A DNA stretch of 34,955 bases from Candidatus Poribacteria bacterium (GTDB lineage Bacteria; Poribacteria; WGA-4E; WGA-3G): positions 1-34,955 of the forward strand of contig JAJEJA010000117.1 in the NCBI GenBank assembly GCA_022828145.1, in the 5' to 3' direction. The translations under genes and the position numbers were made by a program. The notes below the pieces were generated by a model. It made no database searches. It had not been told where the DNA came from and saw only the letters and a list, made by a program, of their open reading frames with translations. The stretch's first letter is position 1; each line of letters starts with the position of its first letter. Of the stretch, positions 7,464 to 16,240 are shown piece by piece.

Positions 7464-8435
7464 CTATGAAATCACTACCTTAGTTTTCTCTCTTGCCGAT
7501 TGATATGTGGCTAAGACAATTGCGACAGCGTGTTTTCCGCCTCTACCATCAATCATTGGTGTTCTATTGTCTCGGATGCATTCCACAAAGTGAGAGAGTT
7601 CTCCAACAACATGCGTTGGTCCTGAGCGATCAGGGACAATTTCCTGCCATTCTCTCTCTCCTCGCTTTTTGAGATATGCTAAATCAGCAGCCATGTCCAG
7701 TCTGAGTGACCCTTCAGTGCCGTCAATGATTGTTTCATTTGTACCGCGTGCACCGAGAAAACCGCCCCATCGTAGGATGCCGACTACTCCTGAATCGTAT
7801 CGTATGAGTGAAACAGTGTAATCTTCCCAGTCATCATGTCCAGAGAAACTACCAGCCTCCGCTGCGACAGTGAGTGCTGTCCCACCGAACCAGTTAATTA
7901 GATCAGATTTGTGAATGCCGTTCTCCAATAGTCCACCGACAGTTCCGTACCAGCTCTCTGGACGATTTCTCGGGGCATTATAGGGACCTGTATAGTCTGT
8001 TTCTATATAAACAATATCCCCGATGTCGCCAGCATCTACCATTTTTCTGCCGAGTTTGTGAACAGGATAAAACCTTAGCACCTGTCCAACCATGATATGT
8101 GTTCCCGCTTTATCGGCTGCATTAATCATCTCGTCGGCTTCCGCAAGCGTTAGAGAGAGTGGTTTTTCACAGAAAGCGTGAACACCTGCTTCAGCTGCGT
8201 CAACGACGACTTGGGTGTGTGCTATGGGAGGTGTAGCAACGACAACCCCATCAACGAGTGGGAGAAGTTCCTGATAGTCTTGGAATGCACGGATGTTATG
8301 TTTTTCCGCAACAGCTTGTGCCGCATCCAATCGCAAATCTGCGACACCTACAAATTCACAGTTTTCTACATTAGGGAGTGAGTTGCAATGGGAATTACCC
8401 ATGCCGCCTACTCCGATTACACCAATCCGAATCAT
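7464..8435 (-). CDS. Gfo/Idh/MocA family oxidoreductase
   Basis: This 323-residue protein has a Rossmann motif GVIGVGGMGNSH, the EKP motif in FCEKPLSLT (about residue 95), and the substrate-domain motif GGLLENGIHKSDLINW, whose His lies in the expected catalytic position. It is a typical sugar or polyol dehydrogenase of unknown substrate. AAGGAAGC stands 8 bases before the ATG. It lies 73 bases upstream of the P460-like gene and could head the same operon, which would link sugar oxidation to the haem lipoprotein, but that link is only positional. A MITE is inserted just upstream, starting 30 bases from the start codon. Confidence 0.92.
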   Translation of the reverse strand: MIRIGVIGVGGMGNSHCNSLPNVENCEFVGVADLRLDAAQAVAEKHNIRAFQDYQELLPLVDGVVVATPPIAHTQVVVDAAEAGVHAFCEKPLSLTLAEADEMINAADKAGTHIMVGQVLRFYPVHKLGRKMVDAGDIGDIVYIETDYTGPYNAPRNRPESWYGTVGGLLENGIHKSDLINWFGGTALTVAAEAGSFSGHDDWEDYTVSLIRYDSGVVGILRWGGFLGARGTNETIIDGTEGSLRLDMAADLAYLKKRGEREWQEIVPDRSGPTHVVGELSHFVECIRDNRTPMIDGRGGKHAVAIVLATYQSAREKTKVVIS

Positions 8436-8464
8436 GTTTCTGCTTCCTTCTTGAATAGGTTAAT

Positions 8465-8597
8465 CAGGACTTACGCATTCCCACCTTGATAAGGGGGGTT
8501 AGGGGGGTTAAATGGGGCGATATTCAGTGTTTTTAGTCTTTTTAACCCCCTAAATCCCCTTACCAAGAGGATTTTAAGAAAAAATGCGTAAGTCATG
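8465..8597. mobile_element. MITE, 133 bp, 15-bp inverted ends, TTAAT target duplication
   Basis: The ends CAGGACTTACGCATT (8465-8479) and AATGCGTAAGTCATG (8583-8597) are inverted repeats with one mismatch. The interior is a second palindrome of G-runs and C-runs (AAGGGGGGTTAGGGGGG against CCCCCTAAATCCCCTT). TTAAT flanks both sides (8460-8464 and 8598-8602), the expected mark of transposition. It has no coding capacity. Similar GACTTACGCA-ended repeats are common in cyanobacteria and other bacteria, from general recollection. It separates the Gfo gene from the TVP38 gene. Confidence 0.8.
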
Positions 8598-8669
8598 TTA
8601 ATTTTGGTTTGTCATTAATTTACAATATAGATAGACTGATGTCAATTAGTTTTTGCATGTAATCGGTCA

Positions 8670-9356
8670 CTAATTCTTAGATTTCCGATTCTTTAGCAAC
8701 CATATTACAAGTGACCCAGAAATAGCGATACCGAAACCGTAAAGCATCAATCTTGTATTAGTTGATATGCTCTTACCGACATACGTGTAGACCGCAGTTG
8801 CTGGAAGTTGACCAATACCGGTTGCAATCCAGAAACCGATGAATTGCATACGGGTTAGACCCGCTACATAGCTTACAACATCAAATGAGACAAAAGGTAA
8901 GAGACGCGCAATTAGGATAGCATAGCTCCCGTATTTGCTTAAGAAATCGTCTGTCTTGTCAACAACAGGTTGCGTGACGATTTTTGCCACATGTTTACCT
9001 CCAAAAAATCTTGCGATATAGAAACATAAAGCAGCACCCAACATTGCACTACCCCAAGATAGTAACATACCCAACCAGAAACCGAATAAAGCACCATTGG
9101 CGATTGTAATCAAAAAGGCAGGTAATGGGGCAACGACACTTTGAAAAATCATCAGTAAAACTGAGATGAGTGGCGCAAAGATACCGAAACCGGCAATGTA
9201 TTCACGGGCTGTTTCAATACTACTAAATGCCGATACAAACTCACCAAGAAAATTTGACAATTGAACCTGAATCTGATTAAAATACAGGATTATAATGATG
9301 ACCGCAATAAAAATAATGAGGAGTAGTCCGGTGTTACGGAGGATTTTTTTTGACAT
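8670..9356 (-). CDS. TVP38/TMEM64 (VTT domain) membrane protein
   Basis: This 228-residue DedA-superfamily protein has an N-terminal anchor (LLLIIFIAVIIIILYF) and a VTT/SNARE-associated domain with LFGFWLGMLLSWGSAMLGAALCFYIAR shortened here to its landmarks GFWLG and FYIARFFG, then ARLLPFVSFDVVSYVAGLTR and GQLPATAVYTYVG. The R-x-x-P-x-x-x-x-D re-entrant motif is characteristic. DedA and TMEM64 proteins are linked to phospholipid scrambling or undecaprenyl-phosphate translocation. No convincing ribosome binding site precedes the ATG. It stands alone between two palindromic repeats. Confidence 0.9.
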   Translation of the reverse strand: MSKKILRNTGLLLIIFIAVIIIILYFNQIQVQLSNFLGEFVSAFSSIETAREYIAGFGIFAPLISVLLMIFQSVVAPLPAFLITIANGALFGFWLGMLLSWGSAMLGAALCFYIARFFGGKHVAKIVTQPVVDKTDDFLSKYGSYAILIARLLPFVSFDVVSYVAGLTRMQFIGFWIATGIGQLPATAVYTYVGKSISTNTRLMLYGFGIAISGSLVIWLLKNRKSKN

Positions 9357-9392
9357 TTGAATAGATGAATAGAGATAAGTTTACATATCTTC

Positions 9393-9458
9393 TGTAGGAG
9401 CGATCTCCGAAGCGCGACTAAACGTTTTGATAGTCGGGAATCGGAGTTCCCTCCTACA
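9393..9458. repeat. Long imperfect palindrome (REP/MITE-like)
   Basis: TGTAGGAGCGATCTCCGA (9393-9410) pairs with TCGGAGTTCCCTCCTACA (9441-9458) with two mismatches, and CGACT/AGTCG continues the stem inward. It has no coding capacity and no clear target duplication. It lies between the 3-hydroxyacyl-CoA dehydrogenase stop and the TVP38 gene start and may also act as a transcript end structure. Confidence 0.65.
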
Positions 9459-9511
9459 ACTCAGATGTAAAGTTAATTGTAGAATCCACTATAAAATCGG
9501 ATAGTTACAGA

Positions 9512-10468
9512 TCATTCATCCTCTTGAAAAGCACGAATTAAGGCTTGCGACATTCGCGTGCGGAGTGCTTCCTGTTTTTCCGCTGTCCACTGATAAAAAC
9601 CTTCTCCAGATTTCACACCAAGTTTGCCTGAATCAACCATCTCTCTTAAAAGCGGATTGATTTCTGAAGAACTGTACAGGTCTTTGTAAAGTTCTTCAAA
9701 AGCAGCAAGTACTAAATCCCATCCTGCAAGCTCAAATACTTCAAACGGACCTGCAATGCCGAGTCTGCGACCGAAACTGTTGCGAACCACAAGGTCTACG
9801 GTTTCAGCACTTGCAATGCCTTGTTCCACGATGGCAAATGCCTCACGAATCAAAGCGGCTTGCAAACGGGGGCCAACAAAACCGGGGGCTTCCTTTTCAA
9901 TTATTGCGGGGGTTTTACCAATACACTTCAGAAGATTATAGGTGATTGATACAGTTTCATCTGATGTAGCTGGACCCCGGATAAGCTCAACAAGTGGAAT
10001 TAAATAGGGGGGATTAAAATAGTGGGCATTGAGCACCCTATCTTGACGGTCGGTATTAACACCAATCTGACTCGGCATTAATGCCGTTGTGTTGCTGGCA
10101 AGAATCGTGTGCGGTTGACACAAGTTATCTAATTTCTCAAAAATCTGTTGTTTTAAGGGGAGATTTTCAGGGACTGCCTCAATCACAAAATCCGCATTCT
10201 CAGTAGCGACTACGAGTTCATGAGTAGTATTTACACGCTGCGTGATGTCAGGAATGTCTGATTTATCAACAACACCATGTTCAGCGAGCAATGCCAGGTT
10301 TTGTTCTATCTGCATGTATGCTACAGCGAGTTGTTTCTCTGTGATGTCGTGGAGATATACACTGAATCCAGCAGCAGCAAATTCTTGTGCAATACCGTGT
10401 CCCATTAACCCCGCACCGATGACAGCGATAGTATTGATGCTATTGGGTCTTTCGTCAGACAATGTCAC
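9512..10468 (-). CDS. 3-hydroxyacyl-CoA dehydrogenase family protein
   Basis: This 318-residue NAD-dependent dehydrogenase starts with Rossmann motif IAVIGAGLMGHGIAQ. It continues with FVIEAVPENL, ASNTTALMPS (catalytic Ser), AHYFNPPYLIPLVELI (catalytic His and Glu, family motif H-F/Y-F-N-P) and a C-terminal domain with APGFVGPRLQAALIREA and GEGFYQW. The HYFNPPYLIPLVE version is closer to the L-gulonate 3-dehydrogenase/lambda-crystallin/carnitine dehydrogenase branch than to fatty-acid HBDs, so a hydroxy acid rather than an acyl-CoA may be the substrate. The GTG start overlaps the rsmI stop by 4 bases (GTGA), indicating translational coupling. Confidence 0.88.
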   Translation of the reverse strand: MTLSDERPNSINTIAVIGAGLMGHGIAQEFAAAGFSVYLHDITEKQLAVAYMQIEQNLALLAEHGVVDKSDIPDITQRVNTTHELVVATENADFVIEAVPENLPLKQQIFEKLDNLCQPHTILASNTTALMPSQIGVNTDRQDRVLNAHYFNPPYLIPLVELIRGPATSDETVSITYNLLKCIGKTPAIIEKEAPGFVGPRLQAALIREAFAIVEQGIASAETVDLVVRNSFGRRLGIAGPFEVFELAGWDLVLAAFEELYKDLYSSSEINPLLREMVDSGKLGVKSGEGFYQWTAEKQEALRTRMSQALIRAFQEDE

Positions 10469-11145
10469 ACTCCAATCACTATAGTGAATTCTCCGCGCGG
10501 CGCGGTGGCATTGAATTTCTCCAGGGCTTGTTTGAAGTTACCCCGGAATATATCTTCATAACGTTTTGTGAGCTCACGTGTGATGACAATTTCTCGTTCT
10601 CCCATGATTTCCAAGGCATCCTCCAGAAAACGACAGATTCTGTGCGGAGACTCAAACAGGATTAATGTACGTTCCTCATTCGCAAGTTGTGTCAACTGTC
10701 GTTTCCGTTTTCCTGATTTTGGTGATAGGAAACCTTCAAAAATGAAGTTGTGGAGTGGTAAACCGGAGACTGCTGCCGCTGCAAGAATAGCGGATACCCC
10801 TGGCACTGGTACTATCCGAACTTCATCTGATATACATTGGCGCAGCAGAGGATATCCCGGGTCTGATATCGTTGGGGTTCCTGCATCCGAGACAAGAGCA
10901 ATCGATTCTCCAGTCTTTAGACGTTCAATCAGCTTTTCGGTTTTGGTCTGTTGGTTGCCTTCAAAAAAACTTGTGAGAGGCGTATTGATTTCATAGTGTG
11001 ATAATAATCTACGTGTTTTGCGGGTATCTTCCGCGGCAATTAAGTCCACCTCTTTAAGAATACGGAGGGCTCGTAACGTTATGTCCTCTAAATTTCCTAT
11101 TGGCGTGCTGACGATATATAGGGTACCAGAAGATGTTGTGTCCAT
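10465..11145 (-). CDS. rsmI: 16S rRNA (cytidine(1402)-2'-O)-methyltransferase
   Basis: This 226-residue protein belongs to the tetrapyrrole methylase fold. It shows the RsmI signature in order: LYIVSTPIGNLEDIT at the N-terminus, IAAEDTRKTRRLL, ALVSDAGTPTISDPG, VPVPGVSAILAA, FEGFLSPKSGKR, LILFESPHRI, and REITKR-like VITRELTKRYE. RsmI uses SAM to 2'-O-methylate C1402 of 16S rRNA in the ribosomal P site. It ends right after GEFTIVIG, so the optional C-terminal extension of many homologues (around 280 residues) is absent. The core is complete. It lies 34 bases downstream of the vWA gene and overlaps the next gene. Confidence 0.95.
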   Translation of the reverse strand: MDTTSSGTLYIVSTPIGNLEDITLRALRILKEVDLIAAEDTRKTRRLLSHYEINTPLTSFFEGNQQTKTEKLIERLKTGESIALVSDAGTPTISDPGYPLLRQCISDEVRIVPVPGVSAILAAAAVSGLPLHNFIFEGFLSPKSGKRKRQLTQLANEERTLILFESPHRICRFLEDALEIMGEREIVITRELTKRYEDIFRGNFKQALEKFNATAPRGEFTIVIGV

Positions 11146-11179
11146 ATTATAGTTCTCAGTTGCAACTGAAGGAATAACG

Positions 11180-13510
11180 TCAAACTAAACCGCCTCGTTT
11201 TCTCAAAAACCATTCCAGACCGAGGAACAGAATGATCAGACCGAAAATCAGAGGAAGATCCCATATATCTACATCCGTTATTTCAGAGGTCGCACTCTCA
11301 ACGAGCGATATCTGGTTCACCAATTGTCCAGCTTCTTCAACTGGGTAGTACTTACCGCCGCTCATCTCAGCAAGGTTTGTAAGAAGGTTCACATTCAATG
11401 CTGCATCACTGAACTCGGCGTAAGACGGTTTGACTTCAAAAAGTGCTTGTTGTTTACCGAGTGCTTCACCATTGAGCGTGCCAGTCGCTGTTATCGTATA
11501 TTCTCCATATCGACTCGGAATGAATCTGGCGTTATATTGACCATCTTTTCCCAATTCCTGTTCAAGAACAAGCTCTTTGCGGAAACCATCTTCGCCTACA
11601 ACGATTGCACGCAACTTGGCATCATTTGTTAACGCAAAGTCATTATCCATTGCAGTCACATTTATCACAACCGGTTCCTTCAACGTGTATTCAGTTTTGG
11701 CTATATCAAGCTTAAGGGAAGCCTTCGGTGCAGTCGTCAACCATTTAGCAGTTTGTCTCCAGAACCGGGCGTGGCTTTCGTCATTACTATCTTCACCCAT
11801 TTGCCACACCCATGAGTTGTTCGGTGTAAAAATCATAGCACGTCCAGCATTATAATTGTGTGTAGCGATAAGGATGCGGTTACCAAATTCATTCCTATCA
11901 TCTGGATGTTCAGCAAGGACTGTCGCTCCAGCTTTTGCACGTTTTACCTTACTATATCCCTTAAGTTCTGTTAGTTCATCCCAACGTTTTGTGTTCTCAT
12001 TTACATTATCCACCAATCGCATCAATGGATCACTCTTACCTTCAGTTGTTAGTTGCATCCTGAATCCCTTTACCATTGGGATCTGTGAAGGAGGTAGGTA
12101 TACTGAAGGTGCTTTAGGCGGATCACCCAATTCCAATTCAACTGGGAGTAATTCAGCGATTGGCGTATTGAGATAGGAATCACTAACATCGGAGTTGCCT
12201 AATGAATCTGCCCCTCCTAACATCAGAAAGCCGCCACCGCGTGTTCTTACAAACTCTACTGTGTTTTCAAGCTGTGTCTGTGTGAATTCGGATGCTGGTA
12301 AATTGCCGATGATAATTGCATCGTAATCAAATAGAACTTCTTTAGAATCTGGATAGAAAGTGAACTTCTGTGCTAAACTGTCTTGTGTTCCACCGAAACT
12401 CTGTTCGCTGGTAACATAACGTACAGTCAGAAGTATATTTGGATCGTCTTCTAAGGCACGGCGGATGAACTTGAACTCATATCTTTGTGTATCAACGAAG
12501 AGTATTTTTACTCTCTTTGTCGGATTTACTTTTAGTATGAATGTTTTTTTGTCGTTTTGGGGTATTGCCTCATCTGTTGCGGTTAGAACCTGGACTTCAT
12601 ACTTCAGTGTTCCCGGTTGGCGTGGTGTGAATTTTAACGGAACTCTTGTCGTCTCCTGCGGCATATTCACTGACACTGTCTGAAGTATTCTACCATTTTC
12701 CATGAGCTGGATCGTTGCTTCCTTCTTTGCATTTCCCGTACGTCTTACAGTGGCTGATATGTCAACTGGATAGTCTTCCTCAGCAGACCGTGGTACATCA
12801 ACCTTCACCAATTCAATATCGGAAATACCCGTTTCCGATCCGATACCAACGGTATGAATGGGCGCTTTCCTTTCACGTACTTGCATCGCCAATTTTGTTA
12901 TGTCTGTCCCACTCCGATCAACACCATCGGTAAACAACACGATACCAGAGAGTGGAATACCTTGTAGATCATCAAGTGCATCATTTATTGCTTTCGGTAT
13001 ATTTGTGTTTTCACCTTCAGCTGCTGGTAATATCTCAAGAGGAATCCTTTTCGCATCGCTATCAAACCCAAACAAACGAGTCTTAAACTGATTCGCATGC
13101 ATTTCCCCTATTAGCCCCTCTAAATCACCATTTTCAAGACTCTCGCCAAAAAGTAATCGGTTCGTCAGATTCAACCGCGATGCACCATCCGTCGTATCGG
13201 TGATCTGCATACTTTTTGATTGGTCAACCATTACTAACAGGTAAGAATCATCTGGGTTGTTTTGATAGATAGTTAGGAAAGGTTTGAGAAGACAGAAGGC
13301 GAGGAAACAGAGCACTAAAGCACGGAGTGTAATAAGAAATCCACGAAAGAAGCGATTGGTTCGTGCCCTTGCACTCTTATATGCCCAAATAGTTGCGGCA
13401 ATCAGTGCAGCGATTAAGGCGATGATAAGAAGACCCGGTATCGGAATGCCAAACGAGAAATCACCTTCACGAAAGACATTAATCGGGTACTTCATTAGTT
13501 TTTCAAACAT
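11180..13510 (-). CDS. Membrane protein with vWA and GATase1-like domains
   Basis: This 776-residue protein has two N-terminal membrane helices (about 23-45 and 58-78) and a von Willebrand factor A domain with a complete MIDAS start (VDQSKSM: Asp96, Ser98, Ser100) and LFTDGVD further on. A beta-rich region follows, then a class I glutamine amidotransferase-like fold (VKILFVDTQRYEFKFIRRAL, DYDAIIIGNLP, GGGFLMLGGADS), another beta-sandwich, and a C-terminal helix followed by KRGG. This architecture is frequent in Planctomycetes and related bacteria, near BatA/AAA-ATPase clusters, with unknown function. Most of the protein should be periplasmic. It heads the operon vWA-rsmI-dehydrogenase. Confidence 0.87.
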   Translation of the reverse strand: MFEKLMKYPINVFREGDFSFGIPIPGLLIIALIAALIAATIWAYKSARARTNRFFRGFLITLRALVLCFLAFCLLKPFLTIYQNNPDDSYLLVMVDQSKSMQITDTTDGASRLNLTNRLLFGESLENGDLEGLIGEMHANQFKTRLFGFDSDAKRIPLEILPAAEGENTNIPKAINDALDDLQGIPLSGIVLFTDGVDRSGTDITKLAMQVRERKAPIHTVGIGSETGISDIELVKVDVPRSAEEDYPVDISATVRRTGNAKKEATIQLMENGRILQTVSVNMPQETTRVPLKFTPRQPGTLKYEVQVLTATDEAIPQNDKKTFILKVNPTKRVKILFVDTQRYEFKFIRRALEDDPNILLTVRYVTSEQSFGGTQDSLAQKFTFYPDSKEVLFDYDAIIIGNLPASEFTQTQLENTVEFVRTRGGGFLMLGGADSLGNSDVSDSYLNTPIAELLPVELELGDPPKAPSVYLPPSQIPMVKGFRMQLTTEGKSDPLMRLVDNVNENTKRWDELTELKGYSKVKRAKAGATVLAEHPDDRNEFGNRILIATHNYNAGRAMIFTPNNSWVWQMGEDSNDESHARFWRQTAKWLTTAPKASLKLDIAKTEYTLKEPVVINVTAMDNDFALTNDAKLRAIVVGEDGFRKELVLEQELGKDGQYNARFIPSRYGEYTITATGTLNGEALGKQQALFEVKPSYAEFSDAALNVNLLTNLAEMSGGKYYPVEEAGQLVNQISLVESATSEITDVDIWDLPLIFGLIILFLGLEWFLRKRGGLV

Positions 13511-13845
13511 AACGGTATTATACCTCTATTATCAACACTCTTTGTATCGTAGATCCCTAACCTGTATTAGAACGCATACAATTAGCCAAGTTTCAATTTC
13601 TTTAGATTATACACCTTTTAAACTATTATATAACATGTTGCTGTCATATAACAAGAAAAATAGGATAACAGACAAGATAACACACAGATACATTACAGTG
13701 TATAGTAAAACATACAATTAATGAGACACTTTTATAGCACACCCCGGTAGGTTCGGTTTCCTAACCAATGCAGAATACCAAACGCGTATTCTGCCGAAAA
13801 TAACGTCCAATTAATTCTAAAGTCTACTATAATTTAAAAAAATGG
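13511..13845. other. Gene-free intergenic stretch with one palindromic repeat
   Basis: These 335 AT-rich bases must hold the promoter of the vWA operon and the 3' end of the Gfo pair transcript, both on the minus strand. No supported ORF was found. The only structure seen is the repeat at 13742-13798. Confidence 0.6.
13742..13798. repeat. Palindromic repeat downstream of the Gfo pair
   Basis: GCAGAATAC (13770-13778) and GTATTCTGC (13786-13794) form a perfect 9-bp stem with a 7-base loop. GGTAGG and CCTAACC at about 13747-13766 form a second imperfect stem beside it. No T-run follows on the minus strand. It resembles a REP-type element more than an intrinsic terminator. Confidence 0.55.
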
Positions 13846-14829
13846 TTAGTCTGATATACGAATTCGTTGTCCAGTATGTGCGGATTCATGCAATGCATCA
13901 ATAACACGCATATTACCAAGCGCATCTGTAATCGGCAACAGGATAGGCGTACCGTTTACTACGGCTTCACAGAGGTTGAGAATTTCGGCAGCATACGGAT
14001 TAACACCCTTAACACTGATAGTTTCACCGTTGACGGTGAACTGTGATTCTCCTTCACTATTTCCCCAAGCACTCTGAACAAAGATGGTGCCTTCTGTACC
14101 AGCAATTTCATAGCATTCCCGCCAAGTCCAACCGAAACTGCAATCGAACTGTCCTGTGACTCCATCACCGAAATCTAAAGTTCCAATAAGTGTTTCCCAC
14201 ACACAATTTATCGCTTCATACTTACCTGTTGCCCAAACAGACTGTGGTTCTCTGCCAATCAGATAACGGATAATGTTGATACAGTAACACCCTAAATCCA
14301 TGACTGCACCCCCACCAAGTTCTCCTCTTAACCGCCAATTTGTCCTATCTGTCAGTCCTGTTGAGAACGTAGATCGTGCATAGCGGACATCACCAATTGC
14401 CCCTTCCGCAATTTTCTCCTTCACAGCAAGCGTCAATGGATGGTGCCGGTACATAAAGGCTTCCATCATAAGGATACCAGCACCTTCCGTTACCTGAATC
14501 ATCTGCTCAAGTTGTGATGTATTGACAGCGATGGGTTTCTCTACGAGGATTCCCTTAACACCGCAGCGCACTGCTTCCAATACATTCTTGAGATGACTTG
14601 AGGGCCAAGTCGCAATTACAAGGATGTCTGGTTGCTGTTTTTCAAGCAGGTGTCGCAGGTCTTTGTAAGTATTTTCAACACTATACGTTGTCGCAAAACG
14701 TGAGAGAGATTCTATTTTTTCATCACATGCACCGACTATCTCAATTTCTGGTATATCGCGCCATGCGTTTCCGTGTGCATGTGAAATGCCACCACATCCG
14801 ACGATTGCCAAACGATATTTTGTCGCCAT
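13846..14829 (-). CDS. Gfo/Idh/MocA oxidoreductase, dihydrodiol-dehydrogenase-like
   Basis: This 327-residue protein has Rossmann motif AIVGCGGISHAHG, the EKP motif in LVEKPIAVN and the substrate motif GGGAVMDLGCYCINIIRYL. The DLGCY form is typical of the dihydrodiol dehydrogenase and glucose-fructose oxidoreductase-like branch, where the Tyr takes the catalytic place of His. The substrate is probably a sugar or cyclic diol, but this is not determinable. It follows the upstream Gfo gene by 10 bases, so the two are co-transcribed. Confidence 0.92.
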   Translation of the reverse strand: MATKYRLAIVGCGGISHAHGNAWRDIPEIEIVGACDEKIESLSRFATTYSVENTYKDLRHLLEKQQPDILVIATWPSSHLKNVLEAVRCGVKGILVEKPIAVNTSQLEQMIQVTEGAGILMMEAFMYRHHPLTLAVKEKIAEGAIGDVRYARSTFSTGLTDRTNWRLRGELGGGAVMDLGCYCINIIRYLIGREPQSVWATGKYEAINCVWETLIGTLDFGDGVTGQFDCSFGWTWRECYEIAGTEGTIFVQSAWGNSEGESQFTVNGETISVKGVNPYAAEILNLCEAVVNGTPILLPITDALGNMRVIDALHESAHTGQRIRISD

Positions 14830-14839
14830 ATCTGTTACC

Positions 14840-15811
14840 CTACAGTGATGAAACCTCTACCGGTCTATTCTCTTGTGCTGAGAGATTCGCTGCAAGTGAT
14901 ATTTCAAGCGTCTTAACAGCATCGGTATATGGACTCTGAATTTGAGATGCATCACCGCTGCGTACTGCATTCACAAAAACTTCATCTATGGTCGGACCGG
15001 GTTCAGTTTTTTCTACCCATTCACCATCTTCCTTATAGTAGACTCTTGCAGGATTCCAATTCAGCATGTCCCCTTCATATAATATGTCTAAAACATTTGC
15101 ATTATCCCAGCCGCCGCCATACGCCCAGGCAGCTGTCATTGAACCCACGGCACCGCTGCTAAATTGGATTGATACACTATTACTATCAGGACAATCAATC
15201 TGTTTCAAGACGCGATTTGCCTGCATGGCATATACAGAATCCACATCGCCAAGGAGGTTACGCATCATGTCAAAGGTGTGTGTTGCTTGTTCAACCAATT
15301 GTCCGCCAGATTTGCTCATCTGTCGCAACCAACCATCAGGATTGCCACGTCCAGTGCCACACCAGTATTTACCAACAGCCATGTTGATCGTCTTATCGAC
15401 AAGGATTTCTTGTGTAATCTTTGTGGAACCGAGATAACGGAGTTGATAACCAACACACGTTATCAGACCTGCTTTTGTTACTGCCGCTTCTACTTCCCGA
15501 GCAATATCCATGTTGATTGCTACCGGTTTTTCCACGAAAAACGGCAGACCGCGTTCAATCACATCCAATTCGGGTTGTCCGTGAACGAAAACGGGTAAAC
15601 TCAGATAGATCGCATCAAGATCGTCGCGTGCCAACATTTCACGATGATCTGTATACGGGTCCGCGTTGTGTTTCTCCGCTGCGCGCTGTGCCTTCTCTGC
15701 AATAATATCGCAGATTGCCACGATATTTGCCCCTTCCATATCCGAAAGTCGATTCATGTGACCATTTGCATTTCCACCTGAACCGATAAAACCAATTTTT
15801 ATTTCTTTCAT
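14840..15811 (-). CDS. Gfo/Idh/MocA family oxidoreductase
   Basis: This 323-residue protein has Rossmann motif GFIGSGGNANGHMNRL, acidic NAD-binding Asp in IVAICDI, EKP motif in FVEKPVAIN and the substrate motif GGQLVEQATHTFDMMRNLLG, with His in the catalytic region. AAAGGTAG precedes the ATG with good spacing. First gene of a two-gene operon with the 13846-14829 enzyme. The two are diverged in sequence and catalytic motif, so they probably act on different substrates or successive steps rather than being a recent duplication. Confidence 0.92.
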   Translation of the reverse strand: MKEIKIGFIGSGGNANGHMNRLSDMEGANIVAICDIIAEKAQRAAEKHNADPYTDHREMLARDDLDAIYLSLPVFVHGQPELDVIERGLPFFVEKPVAINMDIAREVEAAVTKAGLITCVGYQLRYLGSTKITQEILVDKTINMAVGKYWCGTGRGNPDGWLRQMSKSGGQLVEQATHTFDMMRNLLGDVDSVYAMQANRVLKQIDCPDSNSVSIQFSSGAVGSMTAAWAYGGGWDNANVLDILYEGDMLNWNPARVYYKEDGEWVEKTEPGPTIDEVFVNAVRSGDASQIQSPYTDAVKTLEISLAANLSAQENRPVEVSSL

Positions 15812-15873
15812 ATTCTACCTTTCTGTTGATTGAAATCTGAAACATAATCAAAGCTGCGAAATCAATTTTACAT

Positions 15874-16002
15874 TCAAATGTTGGTATTTTGCAACTGAAA
15901 TTCATCAACCATTTTCTGAATATCTGTATATGCTTTAACACCAATTCTTGCTGTTCCTGCTTCTGCTGAATCCTGATGTGCATCGCAAACCGCAACGATT
16001 TC
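15874..16002 (-). pseudogene. Fossil fragment of a Gfo/Idh/MocA gene
   Basis: Read on the minus strand from 16002, 42 codons give EIVAVCDAHQDSAEAG then TARIGVKAYTDIQKMVDE and soon a TGA. This matches the second beta strand, acidic NAD-binding Asp and following helix of a Gfo/Idh N-terminal domain (compare IVAICDIIAEKAQRAAEKH in the next gene). An in-frame TGA lies just upstream and the GxGxxG and EKP parts are missing. It is a remnant about 40 residues long, next to a working paralogue. Confidence 0.65.
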
Positions 16003-16240
16003 ACATCATTTTATACACGATTCCCTGGTTTTTAGGCATACTATACCTATTTTTCGTCTGACCATTATATTTAATTTTTAATCTAAAAGTCAACTTTAAT
16101 TTTTTCAATTGTAGTTAGAGGTTATGCGAAAAAACAACTTGGGAGATATGTGCAATTTCTCCTCAACCTTTTCAACAAAAACTCGTTAAAATGAGTAATA
16201 CTATAAAACAGAAATAAAAGAAATACCGGGAGTATAACCT
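16003..16240. other. AT-rich promoter region of the ABC exporter operon
   Basis: This stretch lies between divergent genes and holds no supported ORF. A short hairpin ACTC-GTTAAAAT-GAGT (about 16183-16198) followed by TACTATAAAA sits 40-60 bases before the ABC gene and may be part of its promoter. No confident -35 box is seen. Confidence 0.35.

Noticed and set aside
15639..16004. 121-residue minus-strand frame upstream of and overlapping a Gfo gene
   Set aside because: It overlaps the real Gfo start in another frame. The meaningful Gfo-like fragment is in a different frame of the same strand (15874-16002).
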